Origin: Pseudomonadota bacterium
GTDB lineage: Bacteria > Pseudomonadota > Alphaproteobacteria > Azospirillales > Azospirillaceae
NCBI GenBank assembly: GCA_023413605.1
Contig: JAEZPL010000824.1
Location: forward strand, 1 to 8,281
Reading direction: 5' to 3'
Length of the DNA stretch: 8,281 nt
The notes below the pieces were generated by a model. It saw nothing but the letters and a program-made list of their open reading frames with translations, was not told the DNA's origin and searched no databases. How positions within the stretch are numbered: position 1 is the first letter of the stretch; each line of letters starts with the position of its first letter. Of this stretch, positions 1 through 6,462 are shown in pieces. The position numbers were made by a program, and so were the translations under genes.

Positions 1-29
1 CCTTCTTTCGTGTCTGGCGCCTATCGGGG

Positions 30-45
30 CTCCGCGATTGCGGAG
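30..45 (-). terminator. Hairpin just after rplT stop (terminator or attenuator)
   Basis: A perfect 6-bp stem (CTCCGC / GCGGAG) with a 4-base loop begins three bases beyond the rplT stop codon. No T-run follows it on the minus strand, so it is not a textbook intrinsic terminator. In many bacteria pheS follows rplT, so the hairpin could instead be an intra-operon attenuator or RNA-stability element. The next gene lies outside the window, so the choice cannot be made here. Confidence 0.4.
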
Positions 46-48
46 ACC

Positions 49-420
49 TTACGCGGCGGCCTTGGAGGCGAGAGCGGCCTGGGCCTGATCGACGATGACC
101 TTAAAGGCCTCCGGCTCCCGCGCCGCCAGATCCGACAGGACCTTGCGGTCGATCTCGATGCCGGCCAGCTTGATGCCGTTGATGAAGCGCGAGTAGGTCA
201 GGCCGTACTGGCGGACGCCGGCGTTGATGCGCTGGATCCACAGGCCGCGGAAATCGCGCTTCTTGTTGCGGCGGTCGCGGTAGGCGTATTGAAGGGCCTT
301 TTCGACCTTCTCGATCGCAATCCGGAAATTCTTGGAATTGCGGCCGCGATAGCCCTTGGCGAGCTTCAGAATCTTGCGGTGACGGGCGTGCGTGGTGACG
401 CCGCGCTTAACACGAGCCAT
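49..420 (-). CDS. rplT: 50S ribosomal protein L20
   Basis: This is the complete 123-residue L20, an rRNA-binding protein needed early in assembly of the large subunit. The basic N-terminal arm (MARVKRGVTTHARHRKILKL) and the block RDRRNKKRDFRGLWIQRINA at about residues 48-67 are hallmarks of the family. The length is typical; the C-terminus ends in an Ala/Lys-rich tail. The start is the ATG at 418-420, preceded on the minus strand by AAGGGA about 9 bases upstream. The gene lies 19 bp downstream of rpmI, as expected for co-transcription. In E. coli and Bacillus L20 represses its own operon by binding the leader mRNA; whether that happens here is not shown by the sequence. Confidence 0.99.
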   Translation of the reverse strand: MARVKRGVTTHARHRKILKLAKGYRGRNSKNFRIAIEKVEKALQYAYRDRRNKKRDFRGLWIQRINAGVRQYGLTYSRFINGIKLAGIEIDRKVLSDLAAREPEAFKVIVDQAQAALASKAAA

Positions 421-439
421 GGTTCAAATCCCTTCAGTA

Positions 440-640
440 TCAGGCGTTGCGCAGCCAGTTCTTCAGCACGATCTTCTGGTCCGGCTCGGCCAGGGTCATC
501 ATGCCGCGCGCGTTGCGCTTCATCGTCGGGGACTTGTGCTCCAGGCAGTGGCGCTTGAAAGCAGCCTGGGCGCGGACCTTACCGGACGCGGTCACCTTGA
601 AGCGCTTCTTGGCGCCGCTCTTCGTCTTCATCTTGGGCAT
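440..640 (-). CDS. rpmI: 50S ribosomal protein L35
   Basis: This is the complete 66-residue L35, a small basic protein of the large ribosomal subunit. The N-terminus MPKMKTKSGAKKRFKVTASG and the segment KRHCLEHKSPTMKRNARG at about 29-46 are diagnostic. The start ATG is at 638-640, with AAGGA about 8 bases upstream. It is the first gene of a two-gene unit with rplT in this window. infC (IF3), which precedes rpmI in many bacteria, is not adjacent; upstream is a promoter region and then an unrelated peptidase gene. Confidence 0.98.
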   Translation of the reverse strand: MPKMKTKSGAKKRFKVTASGKVRAQAAFKRHCLEHKSPTMKRNARGMMTLAEPDQKIVLKNWLRNA

Positions 641-678
641 TTTCGATCCTTGCGTTGGATGTTCCTAACTTGGCGGTT

Positions 679-702
679 GGGCATGCCCTGGGCCTCAGGC
701 CC
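679..702 (-). other. Paired inverted repeats in the rpmI 5' leader
   Basis: Two adjacent dyads lie in the predicted untranslated leader of rpmI-rplT. One is the perfect 10-bp palindrome GGGCATGCCC (679-688). The other is a GGGCC/GGCCC stem with a 3-base loop (690-702). They lie between the predicted transcription start (about 722) and the L35 start codon (640). A role in autogenous control by L20 is possible by analogy with other phyla, but no known L20-leader fold is recognised here. Confidence 0.35.
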
Positions 703-728
703 GGCCTCGCCGCCCGTTGGAGCGCAGG

Positions 729-757
729 GTTATACGCGCCGCCAGGCCGCAACGCAA
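729..757 (-). promoter_or_regulatory. Sigma-70-type promoter of rpmI-rplT
   Basis: On the minus strand, TTGCGT (positions 757-752) and TATAAC (734-729) are separated by exactly 17 bp. The -10 box matches 5 of 6 consensus bases and the -35 box keeps the critical TTG. The expected start near 722 leaves a leader of about 80 nt before the L35 ATG. This supports transcription of rpmI-rplT separate from the upstream peptidase gene. Confidence 0.6.
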
Positions 758-807
758 GGGGGAGCGGTGGCGCAGCCTGAGCGATTCGCGTATATGTGCC
801 CCGCAGT

Positions 808-847
808 CCCCTACCGCCCGCATCCCCCTACCGGCAGCTCCCTACCG
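808..847. repeat. Three copies of CCCTACCG around the pip stop codon
   Basis: CCCCTACCG occurs at 808-816 and 825-833, and CCCTACCG at 840-847. The last copy contains the stop codon of the peptidase gene (minus-strand TAG). Copy spacing is 17 and about 14 bases, so the copies are not in one reading frame. This may be a local duplication of the gene's end; no function is evident. Confidence 0.5.
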
Positions 848-1792
848 ATAGTCCTTGAACCGTTCCGTCGCCTGGACCAGGGCGGCGCGGATGCCGGGTT
901 CCATGGCCGAATGCCCGGCGTCCGGCACCACGCGGTAGTCGGCTTCCGGCCAGGCGCGGCGGAGTTCGTCGGCGGTGGCGATCGGGCACACGATGTCGTA
1001 GCGGCCCTGGATGATCGTGCCCGGCAGATGACGGATGCGGTGCACGTCGCGCAGCAGCTTGTCTTCCGGCGTGAAGCGGTTGGCGCGGAAATAGTGCGCC
1101 TCGATGCGGGCGAGGCCCAGGGCATGGGTGTCCTCGGCGCTCGTCGCGATCAGCTCCGGCGAGGGCAGCAGGGAGGAGCAGGAGCCCTCATACATGCTCC
1201 AGGTCCGGGCGGCGGCCATGCGGGTCGCCGCGTCGGGCGAGTCGAGCCGCTTCCAGTAGGCCTCCAGCAGGTCGCCGCGCTCGGCCTCCGGGATGTGGCC
1301 GACGAAGGCGGCCCAGGCTTCCGGGAAGATCGTGCGCATGGACTGGAGGAACCAGTCGATCTCCACCTTCCGCATCAGGAAGATGCCGCGCAGGATCAGG
1401 CCCAGGCAACGCTCCGGATGAGTCTGCGCGTAGGCCAGCGCCAGCGTCGATCCCCAGGAGCCGCCGAACAGCATCCAGCGCTCCACCCCCAGGTGGCGGC
1501 GCAGGCGCTCCGCGTCGTCCACCAGAAGTTCCGTGCTGTTGCGCCGCACCTCGCCCAGCGGCGTGGAGCGTCCCGCCCCGCGCTGGTCCATGATGATGAT
1601 GCGGTAGTGGCTGGGGTCGAAGAAGCGCCGATGCGTGGGGGATGCCCCGGCGCCCGGACCGCCGTGCAGGAACAGCACCGGCACGCCGCGCGGATTGCCC
1701 GACTGCTCCCAATAAAGGGTGTGGATGTCGTCGACGGGAAGGACACCCGTCTGGAAGGGATCGATGGGCGGAAAAAGCTCGCTTCGGGGCAT
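842..1792 (-). CDS. pip: Prolyl iminopeptidase (peptidase S33)
   Basis: This is a 316-residue cytoplasmic alpha/beta-hydrolase that removes N-terminal proline from peptides (EC 3.4.11.5). The oxyanion motif HGGPG is at residues 43-47, followed by DQRGAGRS (69-76). The nucleophile is Ser112 in GGSWGS, with Asp266 in GRYD and His294 in DAGHS completing the triad. Positions and length match the family closely (Serratia enzyme about 317 residues). The start chosen is the ATG at 1790-1792, which gives the family N-terminus (LFPPIDPFQTGVL) and has AGGA about 8 bases upstream. The open frame continues upstream, but that stretch is low-complexity and not family-like. The gene is probably transcribed alone. 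Confidence 0.97.
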   Translation of the reverse strand: MPRSELFPPIDPFQTGVLPVDDIHTLYWEQSGNPRGVPVLFLHGGPGAGASPTHRRFFDPSHYRIIIMDQRGAGRSTPLGEVRRNSTELLVDDAERLRRHLGVERWMLFGGSWGSTLALAYAQTHPERCLGLILRGIFLMRKVEIDWFLQSMRTIFPEAWAAFVGHIPEAERGDLLEAYWKRLDSPDAATRMAAARTWSMYEGSCSSLLPSPELIATSAEDTHALGLARIEAHYFRANRFTPEDKLLRDVHRIRHLPGTIIQGRYDIVCPIATADELRRAWPEADYRVVPDAGHSAMEPGIRAALVQATERFKDYR

Positions 1793-1820
1793 GGGTTGGT
1801 CCTGTGAATCCAGCCTGTTC

Positions 1821-1826
1821 AGTGTA
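1821..1826 (-). promoter_or_regulatory. Candidate -10 box of pip
   Basis: TACACT on the minus strand (4 of 6 consensus bases) would place a transcript start near 1814, about 22 nt before the chosen ATG and just upstream of its AGGA ribosome site. No good -35 box is seen at the proper distance, so this is weak. Confidence 0.25.
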
Positions 1827-1867
1827 GGGCCCATCCCCCCTTTTCGCCACAGGCTCGCGTGATCTAT

Positions 1868-1897
1868 GACGATTGAGGCGGCGACGATTGAGGCGGC
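1868..1897. repeat. Exact tandem duplication of a 15-bp unit
   Basis: The 15-bp unit GACGATTGAGGCGGC is present twice in a row without a mismatch (1868-1882 and 1883-1897), with a further GAC after it. It lies in the 136-bp spacer between the nuclease-like gene and pip, upstream of the pip promoter candidate. An exact duplication suggests recent slippage. It could alter spacing upstream of pip or be neutral. Confidence 0.8.
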
Positions 1898-1928
1898 GAC
1901 CGTGTGCCGGGCCTGTTCTGTTGCGGGC

Positions 1929-2867
1929 CTATTCCATGTCCTCTTCCCCGGCATCCTCCCGCGGGGCGGGCGCCTTGTCCTGAGGCAAAATCCGGGACGC
2001 ATTGCGGGACACATCTTGGGATAGGGCGGGCGCGCGGGCGACCGGTCCGGGCCCGTCCTCGACCCGCTCGATCTGTTCGGGGTGCGTGATCTCGATCATC
2101 GGGCCGCTGCGCAACCCGACCCAGCCGCGCACGCGGACGGTGCGCCCCTCGTACGACAGCGGATCGATGCCGGCCTTCCGGACATCGCCCAGGGGACCGC
2201 GGGCGATATGCACGGTCACGTCCGTCCGCCAGTCCTCGCCGAAGTCAAGGTACGCCTCGTTCCCCGCCTTGGTGACGCGCAGCACGCGGCCCTCCACGAT
2301 CTGGAAGCTGTCGCGGACGCGCAGCAGCGCGTCCGGCTCGGCCGGGCGCACGGCGTAGACGCGGGTGCGCCAGATGCCGCGCTCCGCCGCACGCGCCTTG
2401 GCCTCCACCGCCAGCATCTCGCGGGCGAGTGCGCGCGTGTCCGGCTGGGTGTGCACGCGGGCGTGGCCGCGCGCCAGCAGTTCGCCTTGCAGCCACAGCC
2501 CGTCATCCCGCACCAGTTGGGCCACAAGCCGGCCGTGGCGGTCGGTGTGCGCCTCCCTGCGGCCCTCACCGTGGATGGTCAGTTCCCGTCCGAGCGCCAG
2601 TTCCGTCAGCGCGGCGGTCGCCGCCTCCGCAAGCGGCCAGCGCCGGCCGGGCTCCGCATCCACACCGCCGCTGGCGGGCGGCTTGGCGGTCTCGATGCCG
2701 GCGAGCCGCAGGCGGCGCCCATCCTCCAGTTCCAGAGTGTCGCCGTCGATGACCGCGGCCACCCGCAGCCGTTCCACCGGCGACGCGGCCATCAGCATCA
2801 GCACGCCGAGAAGCAGGAAAAACCGTCGGCCCAGAAGGAAAGGGCCCAGCAGGAAAGGATGAGGCAT
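1929..2867 (-). CDS. Exported SNase-fold (thermonuclease family) protein, degenerate active site
   Basis: This is a 312-residue protein. A hydrophobic segment at about 14-28 should act as signal or anchor, placing the rest in the periplasm. The staphylococcal-nuclease-like domain spans about 34-170: VIDGDTLEL gives Asp41, Asp43 and Thr44, Arg54 is in RLRLAGIE, and Arg113 is in DRHGRL. A second domain at about 190-270, with YLDFGEDWRTDVTV, is the C-terminal module seen in many alphaproteobacterial members. The tail (about 280-312) is acidic and Pro/Ala-rich. Aligned by eye to the Staphylococcus enzyme, calcium-binding Asp40 is Glu59 and the catalytic base Glu43 is Lys62, while both arginines are kept. 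It may therefore bind rather than cut nucleic acid, or use a different base. The ATG at 2865-2867 has no clear ribosome site; it is chosen because it precedes the signal segment. Confidence 0.85.
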   Translation of the reverse strand: MPHPFLLGPFLLGRRFFLLLGVLMLMAASPVERLRVAAVIDGDTLELEDGRRLRLAGIETAKPPASGGVDAEPGRRWPLAEAATAALTELALGRELTIHGEGRREAHTDRHGRLVAQLVRDDGLWLQGELLARGHARVHTQPDTRALAREMLAVEAKARAAERGIWRTRVYAVRPAEPDALLRVRDSFQIVEGRVLRVTKAGNEAYLDFGEDWRTDVTVHIARGPLGDVRKAGIDPLSYEGRTVRVRGWVGLRSGPMIEITHPEQIERVEDGPGPVARAPALSQDVSRNASRILPQDKAPAPREDAGEEDME

Positions 2868-2891
2868 GGAACAACGGGCCAGTGACCGAGT

Positions 2892-2922
2892 TTGAATTCG
2901 GCAGGAACACTTCCGGTATGAT
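2892..2922 (+). promoter_or_regulatory. Candidate promoter of the M48 protease gene
   Basis: TTGAAT (2892-2897) and TATGAT (2917-2922) are separated by 19 bp. The -10 box matches 5 of 6 consensus bases; the spacer is longer than ideal. Initiation about 6-7 bases after the -10 box would fall at the ATG of the protease gene (2928), giving a leaderless or nearly leaderless mRNA. This fits the absence of a Shine-Dalgarno at the correct distance. Confidence 0.45.
2904..2914. promoter_or_regulatory. Short dyad GGAACACTTCC in the divergent promoter region
   Basis: GGAA-CAC-TTCC is an 11-bp dyad lying between the -35 and -10 boxes proposed for the protease gene. A regulator bound here could affect both divergent genes. 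With four bases per arm it could also be chance. Confidence 0.2.
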
Positions 2923-2927
2923 GCCCC

Positions 2928-4385
2928 ATGCACCCTGAACGCAAGCCGGTCCGACCCGCTCCGCTGCGCCGAATTGCCGCCGCTCTGATGGCGGCCATGC
3001 TGCTCACCTCCGCCTGCGCGCCGGCCAGCGCCCAGTTGCTCGGCGGCAACGAGGAGGCCATCGGCGCGCAGGAGCATCCGAAGATCCTCGCCCAGTTCGG
3101 CGGGGCCTACAAGGACCAGCGGCTCCAGGCCTACATCGACCGCATCGGGCAGAAGCTCGCCGCCCAGACCGGCCGGCCCGGCCCCTGGACCTTCACCGTG
3201 CTGGACAGCGACGTGGTGAACGCCTTCGCACTGCCCGGCGGCTATATCTACGTCACGCGCGGCCTGCTGGCGCTGGCGAAGGACGAGGCGGAGGTGGCGG
3301 GCGTGCTGGGGCACGAGATCGCACACGTCGTCGCCCACCACACCCGCGAGCGGCAGACCGGCCAGACCATCGCCGGGCTTCTGGCGGCCGGCATCGGTCT
3401 CGTTCTGGGCAGCCCGGAGCTGGCGCAGCTGGCCAACGTCGGCGGCACGGCGTTGCTTGCCAAATATTCCCGCGGGCAGGAGTCGGAAGCCGACCGGCTG
3501 GGGATCGAGTTCCTGGAGCGCGCGGGCTACGATCCCTTCGCCGTGGCGACCTTCCTGGAGACCATGCGCCGCGACAGCCAGTATGAAGGCCTGCGCGCCG
3601 GCAAGGGCGCGGAGGAAGCCGGCTTCGATTTCTTCGCCACCCACCCGCAGACCGCCAACCGCGTCGAGGAGGCGGCGGCCATCGCCCGCAAGCTGCCTCC
3701 CGGCGGCGCCCGGCCGGTGGAGCCCTACATGGCCGCCATTGACGGCACCATCTACGGCGACAGCCCGGAAAACGGCTTCGTGCGCGGGCGCACCTTCGCC
3801 CACCCCGGCCTGGGCGTCGCCTTCGACGTGCCGCCGGGCTTCGCCCTGCTGAACGGGGCCGAACAGGTGATCGCCAAGGGCCAGAACGGCGGCGCCATCG
3901 TCTTCGACGGCGGGCCGGCGCAGGGGGCGGGCGACCCGGCCCGCTACATGGCGGGCGTCTGGGCGAAGGGCGCCCCGTTGCAGAATGTCCAGAGCTTCGC
4001 CGTCAACGGCATGCCGGCGGCCACCGCCGTGACGCGCGGGGAAACCGACAGCGGCGCCGTGGACGTACGTCTGGTGGCGGTGCGCGCCGGCAACGACACC
4101 ATGTACCGCTTCACCTTCCTGGCCCCCAGCGGCACGCTCGGCCGGCTCGACCCGGCGTTCCAGCAGACCGCCGGCAGCTTCCGCCGCCTCGGCCGGCAGG
4201 AGGCCGCGGCACTCCAGCCCCGGCGCGTACGGGTGGTGACGGCCCGTCCCGGCGACAGCGTGGAAGGATTCGTCCGGCAGATGCCGCAGGAGCCCTATGC
4301 CGAGGAATTGTTCCGGATCATCAACGACCTCCCGCCCGGAACGCCCATCCAGCCCGGCCGAAAAGTGAAGATCATCGCGGGCTGA
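2928..4385 (+). CDS. Exported M48 family zinc metalloprotease with C-terminal LysM-like domain
   Basis: This is a 485-residue envelope protease of the Ste24/BepA-like M48 family, probably acting in periplasmic protein quality control. The N-terminus carries arginines, a hydrophobic stretch (about 16-29) and a signal-peptidase site ASA after residue 35. Cys30 in LTSAC could alternatively be a lipobox, though a weak one. The zinc motif is HEIAH at 129-133, and the third ligand is Glu185 in ESEAD. THPQTANR (218-225) follows as usual in the family. Residues about 285-430 form the family's middle region (VRGRTFAHPGLGVAFDVP). The end (about 433-483) has RVVTARPGDS and LPPGTPIQPGRKVKI, resembling LysM. 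An in-frame stop at 2919-2921 makes 2928 the first possible ATG. It is divergent from the nuclease-like gene, 60 bp away. Confidence 0.95.
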   Translation: MHPERKPVRPAPLRRIAAALMAAMLLTSACAPASAQLLGGNEEAIGAQEHPKILAQFGGAYKDQRLQAYIDRIGQKLAAQTGRPGPWTFTVLDSDVVNAFALPGGYIYVTRGLLALAKDEAEVAGVLGHEIAHVVAHHTRERQTGQTIAGLLAAGIGLVLGSPELAQLANVGGTALLAKYSRGQESEADRLGIEFLERAGYDPFAVATFLETMRRDSQYEGLRAGKGAEEAGFDFFATHPQTANRVEEAAAIARKLPPGGARPVEPYMAAIDGTIYGDSPENGFVRGRTFAHPGLGVAFDVPPGFALLNGAEQVIAKGQNGGAIVFDGGPAQGAGDPARYMAGVWAKGAPLQNVQSFAVNGMPAATAVTRGETDSGAVDVRLVAVRAGNDTMYRFTFLAPSGTLGRLDPAFQQTAGSFRRLGRQEAAALQPRRVRVVTARPGDSVEGFVRQMPQEPYAEELFRIINDLPPGTPIQPGRKVKIIAG

Positions 4386-4434
4386 CAACCCGTTAAACTT
4401 CCTGTTAACCGGAGTGATCGTTGAGGGACGCGGC

Positions 4435-4455
4435 GTGTTGGCCAATTGCCGACGC
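4435..4455. other. Imperfect hairpin between protease and cyclase genes
   Basis: An 8-bp stem with two G-T pairs (4435-4442 with 4448-4455) closes a 5-base loop CAATT. No T-run follows it on the plus strand. It could end the protease transcript or simply overlap the cyclase promoter, whose proposed -35 box lies within it. Confidence 0.25.
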
Positions 4456-4474
4456 CCGCGTGCGTCTGTACGCT
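4446..4474 (+). promoter_or_regulatory. Candidate promoter of the cyclase gene
   Basis: TTGCCG (4446-4451) and TACGCT (4469-4474) are spaced by exactly 17 bp. The -35 box matches 4 of 6 consensus bases and the -10 box 3 of 6. The expected start near 4481 is one base before the ATG at 4482, so the mRNA could be leaderless. No purine-rich ribosome site precedes that ATG. Confidence 0.3.
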
Positions 4475-4481
4475 TGCCCCC

Positions 4482-6443
4482 ATGGCTGACCACTCACCCG
4501 CGCAGCATCCCCACAGGTCCGGGCAGTCCAAAAGGGCCGGAAAAAGAACCCCTCACCGGCGGGCCAGGCTGGCCGCCTGGGTGCGGGCGCGTACGCGCCT
4601 GCCCATCGCGGCCGTACTGGTGGCCGGTTTCGGGTCGCTGATGCTGCTGGCGGTGGCCAGCGTGCTGGTGCTGGGTCTGGTCAGCGCCGGCCGGAACACC
4701 TTCACCCTGCTGAACGACCGCGCCGACCTTGCCCTGTCGGGCGTGGAGGTGCGCGTGCGCAACCAGCTGAACCCTGCGCGCGACATGGCTCGTTTCGTAG
4801 CCGGATTGATGGAGCGGGGGGAGCTTGACCCGGCCGACGAGCGCAGCCTGCAGGACACGCTGCGCGGCGCGCTGGCCGGCGCGCCCGATGTCACCGGCAT
4901 CGCCTTCTTCCGCCCGGACCGCACCGGGCTGCGCGCCGATCGTTTCGGCAACGGGCTGCACATCGGCCCGGAGGATCTGCGCGGCGAGCCGGTCGTGGCG
5001 CCCGAACTGGCGAACGGCGCCGACCGCACCACCGCCGTCTGGGCCGACCCGCTGTGGTCCAAGGAGGCGGGCACCAGCTTCGTCACGCTGTTCCAGCCGG
5101 TGCGGCGCAACGGGCGCTATCTGGGGCAGGTGGTGGTCGGCGTGTCGCTGGGCGACCTGTCGCGCTTCCTGTCCACGCTGTACGTGGAACAGGGGCTGAA
5201 CGCCTTCGTCCTGTTCGACCGGCAGCATGTGCTGGCCCATCCGTCGCTGGCCGGCATGAAGTTCGACTTCTCCAACAAGACCGACGGGCCGCCGCTGCCG
5301 CGCGTGGATCAGGTGGCCGACCCGGCGCTCGCCACGCTGTGGACGGACGGGCGGCCGGTGCAGGCGCTGAAGAAGCGAATCGAGGGCCGCATCGTCAACG
5401 TGCTGGACGAGGATTACCTGTTCCTGATGCGCAGCATGGCCGGCTATGGGCAGCACGACTGGATCATCGGCATCAGCTTCCGCGCGAACGAGGCGGACGC
5501 CGAAGTCCGCCGCCTCTACACCACGGCGGCGGCCGGGCTGGGCATCCTGCTGATCTCGGTGGCGGTGGCGCTGCTGGTCGGCCGGCGCATCAGCGCGCAG
5601 GTGGCGCGGCTGGCCGAGGTCGCCGACCGGGTCCGTACCTTCGATTTCCGCACCATCCCCGACCTGCCGGATTCCCGCCTGCGCGAACTGTCGCGCGCCG
5701 CCACCGCCTTCAACGCGATGGTCGCCGGCCTGCGCTGGTTCGAGACCTACGTGCCGAAGGCTCTGGTGCTGCGCCTGATGCACCAGCGCGGCTCCCAAGG
5801 CGCGTTCAATTCGGCCTTCAATTCGGAGGAGCGTGAGGTGACGGTGATGTTCACCGACATCCGCGGCTTCTCCCGCATGGCCGAGCACATGGGGGCGGCC
5901 GACACGGCGGCCCTGCTGAACGAGCACTTCACCAAGCTGGCCGCCTGCATCGAAGCGGAGGGCGGCACGGTGGACAAGTTCATCGGCGACTCCATCATGG
6001 CCTTCTGGGGCGCGCCGGAGGAGCAGCCGGACCACGCCGCCCGCGCACTGCGCGCCGCGCACGCCATCGCCCGGACGGTCCACGCCGACAATCGCCGCCG
6101 CGAGGTGGAGGGCCGTCCGCCGATCCGCGTGCGCATCGGCCTGCATTCCGGCCCGGTGGTGGTGGGCAACATCGGTTCGGAAAGCCGCATCAACTACACG
6201 ATCGTCGGCGACACGGTGAACATCGCCGCCCGCATCGAGGAGCTGGCCTCCAGCCTTCAGGGCGATGCCGAGGTCATCGTGCTGTCCAGCGCCGCCACCG
6301 CCTTCCAGGGCGACGGCGCCGCCCCGCTGGACTGCCTGGGCGGCCAGCCCCTGCGCGGCCGTACCGGCTCCACGGAAGTCTGGCGCGTGTCCCTGGAGGA
6401 GGACGCGCCGGACGGAGCGGTGAAGGAGGAGGAGAAGGCGTAG
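4482..6443 (+). CDS. Membrane sensor adenylate cyclase, class III (Cache-HAMP-cyclase)
   Basis: This is a 653-residue inner-membrane receptor that should make cAMP from ATP. A basic cytoplasmic N-tail (1-40) is followed by membrane segment 1 (about 41-68), a periplasmic sensor (about 70-345), membrane segment 2 (about 357-377), HAMP (about 378-430) and the cyclase domain (about 451-640). The sensor looks like a double Cache domain (QPVRRNGRYLGQVVVGVSL, FVLFDRQHVLAHPS). Metal-binding aspartates are Asp459 (FTDIRGF) and Asp503 (FIGDSIMAFWG). Lys499 and Thr573 (NYTIVGD) are the adenine-selecting pair of subclass IIIb, and Asn580 and Arg584 are the transition-state residues, so the enzyme looks complete and ATP-specific. 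The ATG at 4482 is chosen; an in-frame TTG at 4446 would add 12 residues of no character. The sensed ligand is unknown. Confidence 0.95.
   Translation: MADHSPAQHPHRSGQSKRAGKRTPHRRARLAAWVRARTRLPIAAVLVAGFGSLMLLAVASVLVLGLVSAGRNTFTLLNDRADLALSGVEVRVRNQLNPARDMARFVAGLMERGELDPADERSLQDTLRGALAGAPDVTGIAFFRPDRTGLRADRFGNGLHIGPEDLRGEPVVAPELANGADRTTAVWADPLWSKEAGTSFVTLFQPVRRNGRYLGQVVVGVSLGDLSRFLSTLYVEQGLNAFVLFDRQHVLAHPSLAGMKFDFSNKTDGPPLPRVDQVADPALATLWTDGRPVQALKKRIEGRIVNVLDEDYLFLMRSMAGYGQHDWIIGISFRANEADAEVRRLYTTAAAGLGILLISVAVALLVGRRISAQVARLAEVADRVRTFDFRTIPDLPDSRLRELSRAATAFNAMVAGLRWFETYVPKALVLRLMHQRGSQGAFNSAFNSEEREVTVMFTDIRGFSRMAEHMGAADTAALLNEHFTKLAACIEAEGGTVDKFIGDSIMAFWGAPEEQPDHAARALRAAHAIARTVHADNRRREVEGRPPIRVRIGLHSGPVVVGNIGSESRINYTIVGDTVNIAARIEELASSLQGDAEVIVLSSAATAFQGDGAAPLDCLGGQPLRGRTGSTEVWRVSLEEDAPDGAVKEEEKA
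5802..5825 (+). repeat. 12-bp tandem repeat within the cyclase gene
   Basis: Two adjacent 12-base units (GCGTTCAATTCG and GCCTTCAATTCG) differ at one base and encode AFNS-AFNS at residues 441-448, just before the cyclase domain begins. This is the linker between HAMP and catalytic domains, where an insertion of four residues could alter signal coupling. Confidence 0.8.
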
Positions 6444-6462
6444 GCAACAGACGCCTCAAATC

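Noticed and set aside
392..1807. Plus-strand open frame of about 470 codons across rpmI, the spacer and pip.
   Set aside because: It is antisense to two confirmed genes and has composition typical of shadow frames.
1793..2014. N-terminal extension of pip by 74 residues from an upstream ATG.
   Set aside because: The extension overlaps the nuclease-like gene and the tandem repeat and is unlike the family. The ATG at 1792 has a ribosome site and gives the usual length.
1929..4493. Very long open frame on the minus strand covering the nuclease-like gene and the whole antisense of the protease gene.
   Set aside because: Only the part below 2867 has family features. The rest mirrors the protease codons in GC-rich DNA, where antisense stops are rare.
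4494..6146. Long minus-strand open frame (about 550 codons) inside the cyclase gene.
   Set aside because: It is antisense to a well-supported cyclase, rich in His, Gln, Arg and Ala with no recognisable motif.
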